DNA of 46,261 nt from Deltaproteobacteria bacterium (GTDB lineage Bacteria; Desulfobacterota; Binatia; Binatales; Binataceae), in assembly GCA_019237115.1 (NCBI GenBank), contig JAFAHS010000401.1:1-46261 (forward strand), given 5' to 3'. This document shows, piece after piece, positions 1 through 8,198 of the stretch. Both the position numbers and the translations under genes were made by a program. A model generated the notes under the pieces. The model did no database searches. It saw nothing but the letters and a program-made list of their open reading frames with translations, and had not been told where the DNA came from. Position 1 is the stretch's first letter, and each line of letters opens with the position of its first letter.

Positions 1-394
1 CGACAAGTGCCGGTTGTTTTTCATTTCCTGGATGGCTGCCAATGCCGGTGGTGTAGTCGGCACGCACTAGGCTGCATCGAAGGCCGAAATGATCGGACAA
101 ACTCACTCGTAGGGGTCGCAGCCGGCCGGAGTAGGAATCAGCCCGAACGTTATCTCTCGCGCAATCGTTGACACCGACATCCTTCGCGCGGATTTGCCCA
201 ATTGAATCTCGGCCCGACGATTCGGTCGTCCGGAAGAGGTCGCTTGGGTCGCTGTGATGCGTGCGCGAAACCCTTAGATAACCGGCCAGACGATCAATTT
301 GAGAGGAGGCTTGTATCCGACCTCTTGAGAGACTTGAAGACTCTTTCTCATCGGCCCGAAGATTGCTCGACGCTTTCATCGTGCTTTAGAAATG
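1..394. other. Intergenic, no gene recognised
   Basis: I see no convincing coding frame, RNA gene or repeat here; the open frames are short and have no family resemblance. It ends at the inverted-repeat element that starts at 395. Confidence 0.5.
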
Positions 395-495
395 TCTGTG
401 GATATCCGTGTGGATGATTTCTGGCAAATTTCTGGCATTTTTGGCGGGAGTAGGGGAGATATCCACAGATGGAGAGGGAGGGAAGAGATCGCGAA
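395..495. repeat. Inverted-repeat element, copy 1 (iteron-like core)
   Basis: A roughly 100-bp unit that recurs at 27730-27832. Its first part is bounded by perfect 12-bp inverted arms, TCTGTGGATATC at 395-406 and GATATCCACAGA at 458-469. The arms contain ATATCCACA, one mismatch from the DnaA-box consensus TTATNCACA, facing each other. Between them lie two direct repeats of TTTCTGGCA (418 and 429, 11-bp spacing) and a third imperfect one at 438. The conservation continues past the right arm to the motif GAAGAGATCGCGAA. This organisation resembles a small replication or recombination site; that role is inference. It lies about 60 bp upstream of a tRNA-Gly fragment. Confidence 0.75.
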
Positions 496-517
496 AACCC
501 TTGTGGTACAAGGGTTT
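495..517. terminator. Perfect 10-bp hairpin
   Basis: AAACCCTTGT at 495-504 pairs perfectly with ACAAGGGTTT at 508-517 around a 3-nt loop. The stem ends in TTT, so it could act as an intrinsic terminator in either direction, or be an arm site of an attachment region, since it lies between the repeat element and the tRNA fragment. Confidence 0.5.
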
Positions 518-557
518 CCATCACTCTTTGTCCTCGTCATTCCCTGCCTCCGGTCCC

Positions 558-602
558 TTCCCAAGCTGGACGTCGCCGGTTCGACCCCGGTCGCCCGCTC
601 CA
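558..602 (+). other. 3' fragment of tRNA-Gly(CCC), probable attachment site
   Basis: The sequence reads as an anticodon loop TTCCCAA (558-564), the 3' anticodon stem GCTGG, a variable loop, a complete T arm (575-591, loop TTCGACC), the acceptor 3' strand CGCCCGC, a U discriminator as in bacterial tRNA-Gly, and CCA (600-602). The 5' half is missing: the bases before the loop (GTCCC) cannot form the anticodon stem, and no GCGGGCG acceptor strand lies at the right distance. A tRNA 3' end that begins at the anticodon loop is what tyrosine-integrase elements leave at the far end of an insertion. No tyrosine integrase is visible in this window. Confidence 0.75.
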
Positions 603-667
603 CCCTTTCCCCCCGGGGCGCATAGGACGGTGCGGGGCCGCCATGATTCTCGACGAATCGAGCTTTC

Positions 668-1087
668 CTAAGAGATCCCTAATACACGAATGCCATGCGC
701 CTGCGCGCCTAGCGCCAGAGCGCGATCATGAGTCGCCATCGTTAGTTCTTCGCCGGTCCTCTCGCGGAAGAGCAGGGCGCTAGCCAAGTGAATTGCGTCA
801 AGTGTTCCAAGCTCGGTCGGCATGGGCTGAGCGGCGCGATCCAGCACGGTCTCGTCAATCTCGACGAGTTCGAGGGAAGCGATCACTGCCAGCACCGCTT
901 GCCGCCGTGGCGCCAGTTCGGAGTCCGAGAGCTGCGCGCGGAGCCGCAGCCGATCCAATGTTCGAAGGCTCTCCGTCGTAACTAGCGCGCTTGAAACGCC
1001 ACGATCAATCTGGTTCCACTCCGGGAGGGCGTTTGGTTGTCGAAGCACCACGCGCAGCAACACCGACGCATCCACGTACGCGATCAT
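668..1087 (-). CDS. vapC: VapC-type PIN-domain toxin
   Basis: A 139-residue PIN-domain protein, the usual VapC length. The acidic active-site positions are all visible: Asp6 in YVDAS, Glu39 in TTES, Asp97 in LDAIHLA and Asp121 in THDRA. VapC proteins are Mg-dependent RNases that cut tRNA or rRNA when not bound by their antitoxin; the specific RNA target cannot be read from the sequence. Its ATG overlaps the stop of the upstream antitoxin gene by ATGA, typical of translational coupling in toxin-antitoxin operons. The gene looks intact. Confidence 0.9.
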   Translation of the reverse strand: MIAYVDASVLLRVVLRQPNALPEWNQIDRGVSSALVTTESLRTLDRLRLRAQLSDSELAPRRQAVLAVIASLELVEIDETVLDRAAQPMPTELGTLDAIHLASALLFRERTGEELTMATHDRALALGAQAHGIRVLGIS

Positions 1088-1344
1088 CGATGCAGCTGCC
1101 GTTCCTCCAGCAATAGCTCAACGACGTCGAGCTTGATTTTCAGCGGCCTTGGCAGTGGGACGCGGTTGACCGGCGGGCTACCCGATTGTGGCATGCGGAT
1201 TTTGAGATTTGCTTTATCTCTGATCGGCACGATGTGAGCCACAGGGGTTTCGCGATCGAGCACCGCGATGGTTTGTCCGCCGCGGACTGCCCGAAGGTAT
1301 TCGCTGAGATGTGACTTGAGTTCGGCGATGCGTACCTGCTTCAT
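1084..1344 (-). CDS. vapB: VapB/Phd-type antitoxin
   Basis: An 86-residue Phd/YefM-like antitoxin starting KQVRIAELKSHLSEYLR, the N-terminal DNA-binding half of this family, followed by the GGQTIAVLDR segment and a less conserved tail that would wrap the toxin. I chose the ATG at 1344 because homologous proteins start at this motif; the frame stays open upstream to 1473 but the added 43 residues look unrelated to the family. It is the first gene of a two-gene operon with vapC (4-bp overlap) and would be expected to repress its own promoter together with the toxin. Confidence 0.88.
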   Translation of the reverse strand: MKQVRIAELKSHLSEYLRAVRGGQTIAVLDRETPVAHIVPIRDKANLKIRMPQSGSPPVNRVPLPRPLKIKLDVVELLLEERQLHR

Positions 1345-1469
1345 GACCTTATGATGACCTGAAATGGTCTGCTTGGAAAGGAGTGAGTGCAACCGTTGCG
1401 CGCCCCATGGCCTGGCACAAGCAGCCGCGAAGGTTGGCGCGGCCTCGGGACAACGACCCTCCCGTTCGG

Positions 1470-1686
1470 CCAATCACTTCGTTCCACACGAATTCACGCT
1501 ACGGTGGCGACCTTCACCGCGCGGATATGACCTGGACGATACGCCGCTGCTCGCGGTCTCTCTCAGGAGCAACTCGAGCACGAAATCCTGAACAGCCGGG
1601 AGATGTCGAAAAAAGGTTCGCCGCTGCGTAGGTTGGCGTACGCCATGCGGACCGCGACCAAGGCGATCGCTTTCTCCGCTCAATAA
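1470..1686 (+). pseudogene. Primase-like gene tail, relic A
   Basis: Plus-strand remains of a gene end. One frame gives ITSFHTNSRYGGDLHRADM; after a frameshift another continues as EILNSREMSKKGSPLRRLAYAMRTATKAIAFSAQ-stop (ending 1686). The pattern (polar residues before D..RADM, a helix, then a KKG...YA.RTA.KA ending) resembles the C-terminal tail of RepB-like DNA primases of plasmids and integrative elements; that family call is inference. Three other relics of the same tail occur at 6575, 9174 and 33980, all on the plus strand. The sequence just after the stop (CCTTCGCTATGGAAAAC) is also shared with two of them. Confidence 0.6.
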
Positions 1687-1897
1687 AAAGAGCCTTCGCT
1701 ATGGAAAACGTTCAATGAGAGGAACTAAAAACGGACGCCTGCATCATCTGCGGACGAAAATTCAAGGGACGGAAACCGGGTCAGCTGCCGCGTGTGGGGT
1801 GACAGGCGGCTGCATTCCGCCTTTTCAGCGAGGATTTATGACACAGGCACTGCACCGTCGCTCGATGAGTTTCGGCAGAGTTCGTTTTCGGCGGCGG

Positions 1898-3100
1898 TTA
1901 GTCGATCGCCATCGGCAGGGATTCGATGCCGCGCAGGATGTAGGTGCCCTTGTATTTCGGCTTCAGTTCCGGGTCCTTGAGTCTCAAGTTCGGGAATCGA
2001 TCGAGCATCGCGCCGAAAGCAACCGATGCCTCGAGGCGCGCGAGCGGCGCGCCGATGCAGAAGTGGATTCCTTCGCCGAAGGCCACGTGCTCGTTGGGTT
2101 CGCGCGTGATGTCAAATTCTTCGGGCGCCGGGAATTTCGCCGGATCTCGATTCGCCGCCGCCAGCACCACGAACGCGATAGCGTCGGCAGGAATCTCGGT
2201 GCCGCCGACGTTCGCCGCCTGCTTCGGAAAGCGCGCCGTCGATTGCACGGGACCGTCGTAGCGCAGCATCTCCTCGATCGCGCTCCCGAGCAGCCCACGA
2301 TTCGAGTACAGGAGCGCGAGCTGATCGGGATTTCGCATCAGCGCGAGCGTACCGTTGCCGATAAGGTTCGTGGTCGTCTCGTTGCCGGCAATGAGCAGCA
2401 GCGAAACAAAGTTCAGTAGGTCAGCCGATGACAACACGTCGCCGGTGTCGTGTGCCTGCACCAGCGCGCTAACGAGGTCGGGCCCTGGATTCTTGCGCCG
2501 CCCTTCAATCTCGCTTTCGAAGTAATCGGTCAACGCGTCGAGAGTTTTGATCACATCGGGCGGTGTCGGCGTGCCGGGCAGATTGTTGCCCGCGTCGACG
2601 AGCTTGTCCGACCATTCCTTGAACGTCGCGTTGAGCTCGACCGGTACGCCGAGCATTTCCGCGATAACAGTGACCGGCAGCACGTTGGCGAGGTCCTTGA
2701 CGACGTCGAACTCGCCGGTCCGCTCGGCGCGATCGAGGATGCCGACCGCGATTTTGTGTATACGCGGCTCTAGCTCGCGAATCCGGCGCGGCGTGAAGTC
2801 GCGCGAGACCAGGCGACGAAGCTGCGAATGGACGGGAGGATCGGTGCCGAGCAGGTTGCGCGAGACGGCGAGGCGGCCCTGGTACGCCTCCGGCGGAGGT
2901 GGCGGTCCCATATTCGAGAAATGCTCGTGATCGTGCATCACGCGAACCACGTCGGCGTAGCGAGCGACGAGGGCGATTTTGAACGCACCTGCGTCAACCA
3001 CGCGCGGCGGACCCGCGAGCAACACTCCGTAGTGCGGATACGGATTATCGCGGAACGCGGGATCCCACGGATTGAAGTAAATCGGAGTTTCTTCGGCCAT
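1898..3100 (-). CDS. Cytochrome P450
   Basis: A complete soluble bacterial P450 of 400 residues. The I-helix oxygen-activation motif AGNETT is at 238-243, the K-helix ExxR is E277-R280 and the heme loop FGEGIHFCIG holds the axial Cys348. There is no membrane anchor, so it is a cytosolic enzyme that needs separate ferredoxin and reductase partners; none is encoded nearby. The substrate cannot be predicted: soluble P450s of this type act on terpenoids, fatty acids, sterols or xenobiotics. The gene stands alone, and the ATG at 3100 opens the usual N-terminal region (FNPWDPAFRDNPYPHY). No damage is visible. Confidence 0.95.
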   Translation of the reverse strand: MAEETPIYFNPWDPAFRDNPYPHYGVLLAGPPRVVDAGAFKIALVARYADVVRVMHDHEHFSNMGPPPPPEAYQGRLAVSRNLLGTDPPVHSQLRRLVSRDFTPRRIRELEPRIHKIAVGILDRAERTGEFDVVKDLANVLPVTVIAEMLGVPVELNATFKEWSDKLVDAGNNLPGTPTPPDVIKTLDALTDYFESEIEGRRKNPGPDLVSALVQAHDTGDVLSSADLLNFVSLLLIAGNETTTNLIGNGTLALMRNPDQLALLYSNRGLLGSAIEEMLRYDGPVQSTARFPKQAANVGGTEIPADAIAFVVLAAANRDPAKFPAPEEFDITREPNEHVAFGEGIHFCIGAPLARLEASVAFGAMLDRFPNLRLKDPELKPKYKGTYILRGIESLPMAID

Positions 3101-3439
3101 CAGACTCGCTCAGTCGCTTTAATCTTAAATGATTCTCAGGCGTGGGAAACAGCGCCCGGCGCCCCCTGGGTTTTCGAATGAAAAAGCGTGCCACGCTCAT
3201 TTCAATCACCGCTTCGACTCCGAGCGTAAAACTCCGCTACCCTCATCCGATTACCGCATTTGCTCCCGCTTCCCCATCACGCCCGCGCTTCTAGCTCGGC
3301 GAGATGTTTTTAGGCTGCCATGACCTCAATGTGTATAGCCTAAGAGGACCAAAGACGGAGGGTGCAGAGAAGCGGGAACCCTCAGCCTGAACAGCCGCAG
3401 AGCGCCAGCGCAAACGCAGCATGCTGGAGCTTCACAGGT

Positions 3440-3751
3440 TTAGTTTCTCGAGGGCGACAACCCGCTAATAAGCCGGGGGTCATCAATGGCGATACATTGC
3501 GATAGTGCGCGTTGTGCATGAAACGCTTTGTAACTTTGGTTGGTTGGGTCCTGCGCCGACCCTTTCTGATCGAAGATCAGAGAGGTGCCCCGAAAGTTCT
3601 CACATTCGGCAGCAGTGTCGAAGGCATTCGTGACCGTCCACTTCGACAGCGGGGCGGCGCCGTCCACCACCCCATGCTTCCCCTGTACGAAGGGCGGCAT
3701 CATCAGGCACCAGCCCGCAAGCACAAGCGCAGCCACGTGGCAAATCTTCAT
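3440..3751 (-). CDS. Small exported protein of unknown function
   Basis: A 103-residue protein with an N-terminal signal peptide (MKICHVAALVLAGWCLMMPP) and a mature part with two cysteines and the ending RALSQCIAIDDPRL. I do not recognise a named domain. A decayed paralogue lies at 35444-35800 and shares the signal peptide, the CVAADDPRL ending and about 100 bp of leader upstream, so this is a small gene family in this genome. Protein ends right after the conserved motif, as expected for an intact gene. Export to the periplasm is inferred from the signal peptide. Confidence 0.65.
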   Translation of the reverse strand: MKICHVAALVLAGWCLMMPPFVQGKHGVVDGAAPLSKWTVTNAFDTAAECENFRGTSLIFDQKGSAQDPTNQSYKAFHAQRALSQCIAIDDPRLISGLSPSRN

Positions 3752-4032
3752 TGTGATTCCCGCCTCCTGGATTCTGATCTGCGCGAGTTCAGCCGTGAGC
3801 CCGACAACGTTAAAGCTTCCCAGATTGTTACCGTTAAGTGAACACCACTAAGCGCGAGCACCGCCTGGCGCGCTGCCCCACTGACATTCATCCAGTCAAT
3901 GATGAGCCGGTTCCCAGGATCGATACCGATGACAGTCAGTTTTCCGTCCTGCGACACGATTCCGGCGATGAGGTAATTAATCGCCCGCTGAAAGCAGGGT
4001 GAGCTCAACCTTGTCGAGGTCGTTCGATCCAA
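3748..4032 (-). other. Short ORF or leader relic upstream of the exported protein
   Basis: A 94-codon frame whose first half reads like protein (LIAGIVSQDGKLTVIGIDPG) and whose stop overlaps the ATG of the exported-protein gene. Its last ~100 bp are conserved in the decayed paralogue at 35.7-35.8 kb. In a different frame both copies give NLG-(S/R)-F-(N/D) followed by a matching series ending AxIR, with mostly silent or conservative changes, so an ancestral coding segment that has shifted frame is likely. Function unknown. Confidence 0.3.
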
Positions 4033-4050
4033 CCACGCAGAACGCCAAGC

Positions 4051-5220
4051 TCAAATTACCTTGCGAAAGGCAGCTGCGGGAGCAATCTGAATCGCGCGGA
4101 AGACCGGCACCGCCGCGCTTAAGAGGCTGACCAGCACGGCAATACCGATGGCGGCGACAGCGGTGTCGGGCCGCACTGTCATGTATCCCATCACCCCCGT
4201 GATAGCGCCGAGCGACGTACCGGTACTGAATTTCCACAAAGCGAGTCCAGCGCCTAATGCGGCACCGATCAGACCGATTACCGCGGCCTCGGTCACCAGC
4301 AATGCGACGATGTGCGACCGCTGGAAGCCCAACGCGCGCATCACGGCGACCTCGCTGGTGTGGTCGCGCACCATCATCGCCATGGAGTTGGCGGCGATCA
4401 GCAGCAGGGTGAGCTGGATGACCAGACAAAGACTGTAAATGATCGTCTTTACGCTGCCGATGTTGGTTACGACGCCTGCGACCGCGTCGGATTCGGTCTC
4501 GGTCTCAGTTTCAGCCTCTGAGTTGTGGAAGTTCTCGTCTATTTGGCTTGCGACCAGGCCCATATTTTCGGCGCGGTCCACTCTCACGACCAGGAACGCG
4601 GCATTCTGCGCAATATCCGCGCCAAACAGCTTCTTGACCGCATCATCGATCAGCTTGCGATTGAACATGAAGGTTCGCGACAGATACTCGGTCGGCAGCT
4701 CGAGAATCGGAATAAAGGTCAATTGAAGCTTGGGATCATCGGGATCGCGGAGGGTAATCGGCTCATGCAGTTTCCAACCCTGCTCGTGCAAGAGCGTGCT
4801 GCCGACGACCACGTTGCGCCGATCGGCGGCAAATTCGCGGTTGATTTCCGGCGAAGCCTGATAATCGCTGCTCGAGGTGACGGTGCCGAGTTCTGAGGTC
4901 ACCCCATAGGTGATGATGACGTTGCGTGGATCGCGATAAACGCCGGCCCAAAGAACCTCCGGCATGCAACCTAATACGTGCGGCATGTTCTTGATTTCAC
5001 CGCAGTATTTTGCCGGGAGCCGATTGTTGTTGCGCTCCGTCACGATCAAGCGCAACCCCTTGGAAGCATTGTCGGCGATTCGATCCATCGAAATCGGGAT
5101 CGCCACCAGGACGGTAAAGATGAAGACCGCAACTGCGAACGTCAGTGCTGTGAAGATCGTACGTCGCAGTTGGCGCCTAAGATTTCGAATCGCTATCTGT
5201 ACCAGTTTGAGTGCCATCAT
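4051..5220 (-). CDS. ABC transporter permease, FtsX/MacB type
   Basis: A 389-residue inner-membrane permease with the FtsX/MacB layout: one N-terminal transmembrane helix (about residues 20-45), a large periplasmic domain, and three C-terminal helices after the cytoplasmic loop REHTSEVAVMRALGF-like segment (here VRDHTSEVAVMRALGF) that docks on the ATPase. Such proteins transmit ATP hydrolysis to the periplasm rather than moving a substrate through the membrane. Its start codon overlaps the stop of the upstream permease by ATGA (5217-5220), so the two are made together and probably form a heterodimer. The matching ATPase gene is only a stub (see 6368-6500). Confidence 0.88.
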   Translation of the reverse strand: MMALKLVQIAIRNLRRQLRRTIFTALTFAVAVFIFTVLVAIPISMDRIADNASKGLRLIVTERNNNRLPAKYCGEIKNMPHVLGCMPEVLWAGVYRDPRNVIITYGVTSELGTVTSSSDYQASPEINREFAADRRNVVVGSTLLHEQGWKLHEPITLRDPDDPKLQLTFIPILELPTEYLSRTFMFNRKLIDDAVKKLFGADIAQNAAFLVVRVDRAENMGLVASQIDENFHNSEAETETETESDAVAGVVTNIGSVKTIIYSLCLVIQLTLLLIAANSMAMMVRDHTSEVAVMRALGFQRSHIVALLVTEAAVIGLIGAALGAGLALWKFSTGTSLGAITGVMGYMTVRPDTAVAAIGIAVLVSLLSAAVPVFRAIQIAPAAAFRKVI

Positions 5221-6371
5221 GCTTCTCTGATCGAATCGATGATCCCGACCCGCGATGCTCTCCAGGCTGGGAAGGTACCGCCCAATATTCCGATGATGGC
5301 GGCCACGATCACCCCTGCCGCGACGGCAGCCGGTGTCGGACGATAGGAGAAGAACAGCGTGCCGACGCTCATCAGCCGACCGCTCAACCCGATCGCGGAT
5401 GCGACCGCGAACGCAAGCAGTACTCCGGCAGCGCCACCGCTCAAACCTAGGAGGGCGCTTTCAAGCAGAAAACAAACAAGAATGTTGGAGCTCGGGAAAC
5501 CCAGCACCCGCAATACGCCGATTTCGCGCTCGCGCCGCGCGACAGTCGTATACATCGTGTTCATTCCGCCAAAGACCGCGCCGATGCCTAGGCAGATCGC
5601 GACCACCAGGCCGAGCGACCGAAGTTGATTGGCGATTTGGGTCTGCGCCGCGTAGTAGGCTGGCTCCGCGATGGCGTCGAGCCGCAGCCGTCCGTCGCTC
5701 TTGATCGCCTGTTGAAAAGCAGCCTCACTCCCGGGCTTCAGCATCACGTGGAGCACAGTGTCGTCGGTCCAGTGACGGTCGACCTTCAGGTCGTCGTGAT
5801 CAGTCAGGATTTCTGATTCGCGTGCGCTGTCGTGATCGGAGAAGACCCCGACGATGGTCCATTCCCTGCGATCGTAGTGAAACTGGCTCCCAGGTTCGAG
5901 GTATGGGAAGCGCACCGACGCCTTCTGCCCGACCACCCATTCGTAGCTGCCTCGCTTGGGCCAGCGCCCGCTCACCAAATGCATTCCGCTGTGAACCTGG
6001 TAAGCGATTGGTGTCACGCCCCGCAGCAACACAAACTCTTTGACCCGATTGTCGCGGCTGACGTTCACACCGGCGATGACCTCCGGCGAAATCAGCGGCT
6101 CCCCATCGGCGCTTTGCGCGATCGCGGGATAGACCCGAATGGTGTCGAGCTGGTCTCGCGGCACCCGGCTGGCGTTCTCCTGCGGAGCGCCCCGAGAGAC
6201 GAGGATGTAGTTGTGGGCGCCTGCGGCGTTGAGCAGACTGTTTTGCAAGCCAGCGATGAATCCAAACAGGATGACAAAGATCATCGCGACCATGCCGACC
6301 CCCAGAACCGTCATGGCCGAGGTTGCTCGCCGCTCAAGCAGGCTGCGAAGGTTGTAGCGGAAGGGAATCAT
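5217..6371 (-). CDS. ABC transporter permease, FtsX/MacB type
   Basis: A 384-residue permease of the same family as its downstream neighbour: N-terminal helix around residues 20-42 (TVLGVGMVAMIFVILFGF), periplasmic domain, and a C-terminal FtsX domain with the coupling loop RREREIGVLRVLGFP followed by three helices. I chose the ATG at 6371 because it opens the family's usual N-terminus (MIPFRYNLRSLLERR) and overlaps by ATGA the stop of the ATPase remnant. The longer frame upstream to 6524 runs through that remnant. Two complete permeases with no complete ATPase suggest the transporter no longer works unless an ATPase is supplied elsewhere. Confidence 0.88.
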   Translation of the reverse strand: MIPFRYNLRSLLERRATSAMTVLGVGMVAMIFVILFGFIAGLQNSLLNAAGAHNYILVSRGAPQENASRVPRDQLDTIRVYPAIAQSADGEPLISPEVIAGVNVSRDNRVKEFVLLRGVTPIAYQVHSGMHLVSGRWPKRGSYEWVVGQKASVRFPYLEPGSQFHYDRREWTIVGVFSDHDSARESEILTDHDDLKVDRHWTDDTVLHVMLKPGSEAAFQQAIKSDGRLRLDAIAEPAYYAAQTQIANQLRSLGLVVAICLGIGAVFGGMNTMYTTVARREREIGVLRVLGFPSSNILVCFLLESALLGLSGGAAGVLLAFAVASAIGLSGRLMSVGTLFFSYRPTPAAVAAGVIVAAIIGILGGTFPAWRASRVGIIDSIREA

Positions 6372-6500
6372 AGCTTCACGCAATGAGAGCGGCGAAACTT
6401 GCAGTCTACCATCGCGCGCCTCTCGACGCAGGCGGCTACCTCCTCGGGCTGTACGGCGACGATATACATCAGCCCCAACTTGTGGCAAACCATATGCGAG
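6368..6500 (-). pseudogene. C-terminal stub of the ABC transporter ATPase
   Basis: The minus-strand frame ends LGLMYIVAVQPEEVAACVE and then RRAMVDCKF...HCVKL-stop. It matches, in spacing, the C-terminal end of MacB/LolD-type ATPases (GLTYIVVTHEPEVAA...DRR...DGK), with the H-loop residues degraded from VTHE to VAVQ. The stop overlaps the permease ATG (ATGA at 6368-6371), the expected position of the ATPase gene in such operons. Upstream, the ATPase sequence vanishes and is replaced by the plus-strand primase-like relic B. So the operon appears to have lost most of its first gene. Confidence 0.6.
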
Positions 6501-6574
6501 ATCGTGCCCTCGCCTGGGTTCCAAGGTGAGGCGGAGGTCGGGCTATGGAAGCTCGTTCGTCGAGCTGGGTTCGG

Positions 6575-6691
6575 GAGCAAATCGAGCACGATCCTGAACA
6601 GTCGGGATCTACAAAAAAGGGTCCGCTGCTGCGTCGCATGGCGTACGCCATGCGGACTTCGAACAAGGCGATCGCTCTGTCCACGCAATAA
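6575..6691 (+). pseudogene. Primase-like gene tail, relic B
   Basis: Plus-strand relic of the same gene tail as at 1470. QIEH is readable, then after a frameshift KKGPLLRRMAYAMRTSNKAI and a stop at 6691, followed by the shared trailer AGAGCCTTCGCTATGGAGAAC. It directly adjoins the truncated ABC ATPase on the opposite strand, which suggests that the event that brought it in also removed the ATPase. Confidence 0.55.
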
Positions 6692-6847
6692 CAGAGCCTT
6701 CGCTATGGAGAACCCGCCCTGAACGCAGAGCTAAAATGGCAGGCAAGCGGGCGAATCCAACTAAAGGTCTAGCTTGGTTCCGATATTCAGGTTCAGGTTC
6801 CACAGGCGTCGAAATTGACGCCTGTGGATGGAGTTCTCGTGGTTACT

Positions 6848-7399
6848 TCATTCGTTAAGTCCTTCTACGCCGACCTCGAGCGCTGCAACCGCCGGAGGAA
6901 ACGCTACCAGACCACTGATTGGTTGAAGAACAGACAACGTCAACACAATGTAGAAGGCGGGGCGTTGCGCGATCGGAGAAAGAGGTGCGCCCCCCGGGAG
7001 TACAGCAAACTTCTCTTGGAAAGTGTCTGAGTGGGTGCCGTCCACTCGGCTGTCAAACCCGATGAGTACACTCTCGACGCCAGTATCCATGTCGACGCAA
7101 ATCAACTGGGCCACAACGAACCCGTTTCCGTCTCGGTACCGTATCCCGATTCCGTTCACGCCGGTCACGAAAGCGTCGTGGGAAACATCAACGCCATAAC
7201 GAATCACGGCACTGACCTGCGTCCCCAGTGTGATGAGTGAAGGCGCTGCCGGGCTCTTAGCCGTCGCGTTCGCCCCTGGATTCGAAAGACCGCCACCAGT
7301 ACCGGGACCCAGTTGAACAATGGAATTCAGAAACAAGAGCTTGCTTAGATCCGCCGCGCTGGCCACCCCGACAGATCCTACCGTGGACCACAGAGCCAT
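6848..7399 (-). CDS. Hypothetical exported or surface protein
   Basis: A 183-residue protein I do not recognise. A GGAG Shine-Dalgarno site lies about 10 bp before the ATG (CTGGAGAGTAAACCT-ATG), which supports the start. The N-terminus is mildly hydrophobic and ends in VASAADL, a possible signal-peptidase site. The middle is rich in Gly, Val and Ile with alternating polar residues (VSAVIRYGVDVSHDAF, GIRYRDGNGFVVAQL), suggesting a beta-rich fold, and there is a hydrophobic stretch near the C-terminus (AFYIVLTLSVLQPISGLVAF). No neighbour suggests a function. Confidence 0.55.
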   Translation of the reverse strand: MALWSTVGSVGVASAADLSKLLFLNSIVQLGPGTGGGLSNPGANATAKSPAAPSLITLGTQVSAVIRYGVDVSHDAFVTGVNGIGIRYRDGNGFVVAQLICVDMDTGVESVLIGFDSRVDGTHSDTFQEKFAVLPGGAPLSPIAQRPAFYIVLTLSVLQPISGLVAFPPAVAALEVGVEGLNE

Positions 7400-7789
7400 A
7401 GGTTTACTCTCCAGTTCGAGGTCGTACTTCCGTGTTTATAGTACTTTGATGAGTTCGGAGCGATACGAATCATGTGGATTCCAATCTAGAATAGGCTTGA
7501 TAGCGGCCCTGCTCGATTGCGACGAGTCGATCGCGCTCATAGGTACGATGCCCTCTGCTGAGTCTCCGCATCGTGAGTTCCTCGTGACGACCTTTGGAAA
7601 GCGACGTTTTCAGGCACTGCTCCTCGTGGCGAATCCAGGCACACGAGCCTTCTTTAGAACGCATTCATAGGATTCGACCGGTTCAGCGTGGGAACGGTTC
7701 AAACGAAACCGGCAGTTGCATCGCGCACGCTACCTTGTCTGATCAGAACGTTTTAGTCCACACGGTAACCCGTAGTGTTTGGAGGTTTC
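7400..7789. other. Intergenic, no gene recognised
   Basis: About 390 bp between two minus-strand genes. Short frames exist on both strands but none has a recognisable motif or a good ribosome site. The promoter of the downstream exported-protein gene presumably lies here. Confidence 0.4.
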
Positions 7790-8179
7790 TCACTCGCGTT
7801 CGACGATTTGGTTCTTGAGCTTGAGAAACAGGGCGAAAAGTTCGTTACCTTCGCTATCCGGCCCCTTGAGTTTCAATATCGCACGCTGGACATGATCCAT
7901 CGCGATGTCCCATTCGCTGGCGTCAATTCCAAGACCCTCGTGCGCGGTTTTCATATCCTGGCCAAGATACAGCGCCGGACCGCCGGATGCCGCACACAGG
8001 TAGTCAACCGTGAGCTGGCGGTTCCGCTTGCGCCTTTCCAGGTTCATTGCCGACACGAAGCGCGCCATCCGCGCATCGGTTGAAAAAGTTTGAGAGAACT
8101 CGTCGACCACGGCGGCTATTACATCATAGCCTCCGAGCCGAGCGTAAAGGGTTTTCTCTGTCGGTGAGGGGATTGTCAC
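7790..8179 (-). CDS. Truncated haemoglobin, group I-like
   Basis: A 129-residue truncated globin (2-over-2 fold). The N-terminal LYARLGGYDVIAAVVDEF and the proximal-histidine region YLGQDMKTAHEGLGI (His80) are characteristic of the group I (trHbN/YjbI-like) family. These cytosolic heme proteins bind oxygen and nitric oxide and often help detoxify NO; the specific role here is not determined by the sequence. Length is normal and the reading frame is clean. It sits 20 bp upstream of nothing obviously related; the next gene on the same strand upstream encodes a YSC84-family protein. Confidence 0.92.
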   Translation of the reverse strand: MTIPSPTEKTLYARLGGYDVIAAVVDEFSQTFSTDARMARFVSAMNLERRKRNRQLTVDYLCAASGGPALYLGQDMKTAHEGLGIDASEWDIAMDHVQRAILKLKGPDSEGNELFALFLKLKNQIVERE

Positions 8180-8198
8180 GTTTCTGGTTAGCGCTTCA

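Noticed and set aside
376..603. Minus-strand ORF starting MERATGVEPATSSLG
   Set aside because: This string is the antisense reading of a tRNA 3' end; the region is the tRNA-Gly fragment and repeat element, not a protein gene.
1715..2419. 234-codon plus-strand ORF across the P450 gene
   Set aside because: It is the antisense shadow of the P450, which has all its motifs on the minus strand.
5822..6386. Plus-strand ORFs across the ABC permease
   Set aside because: Shadow frames of a clear membrane protein; no motifs and no ribosome sites.
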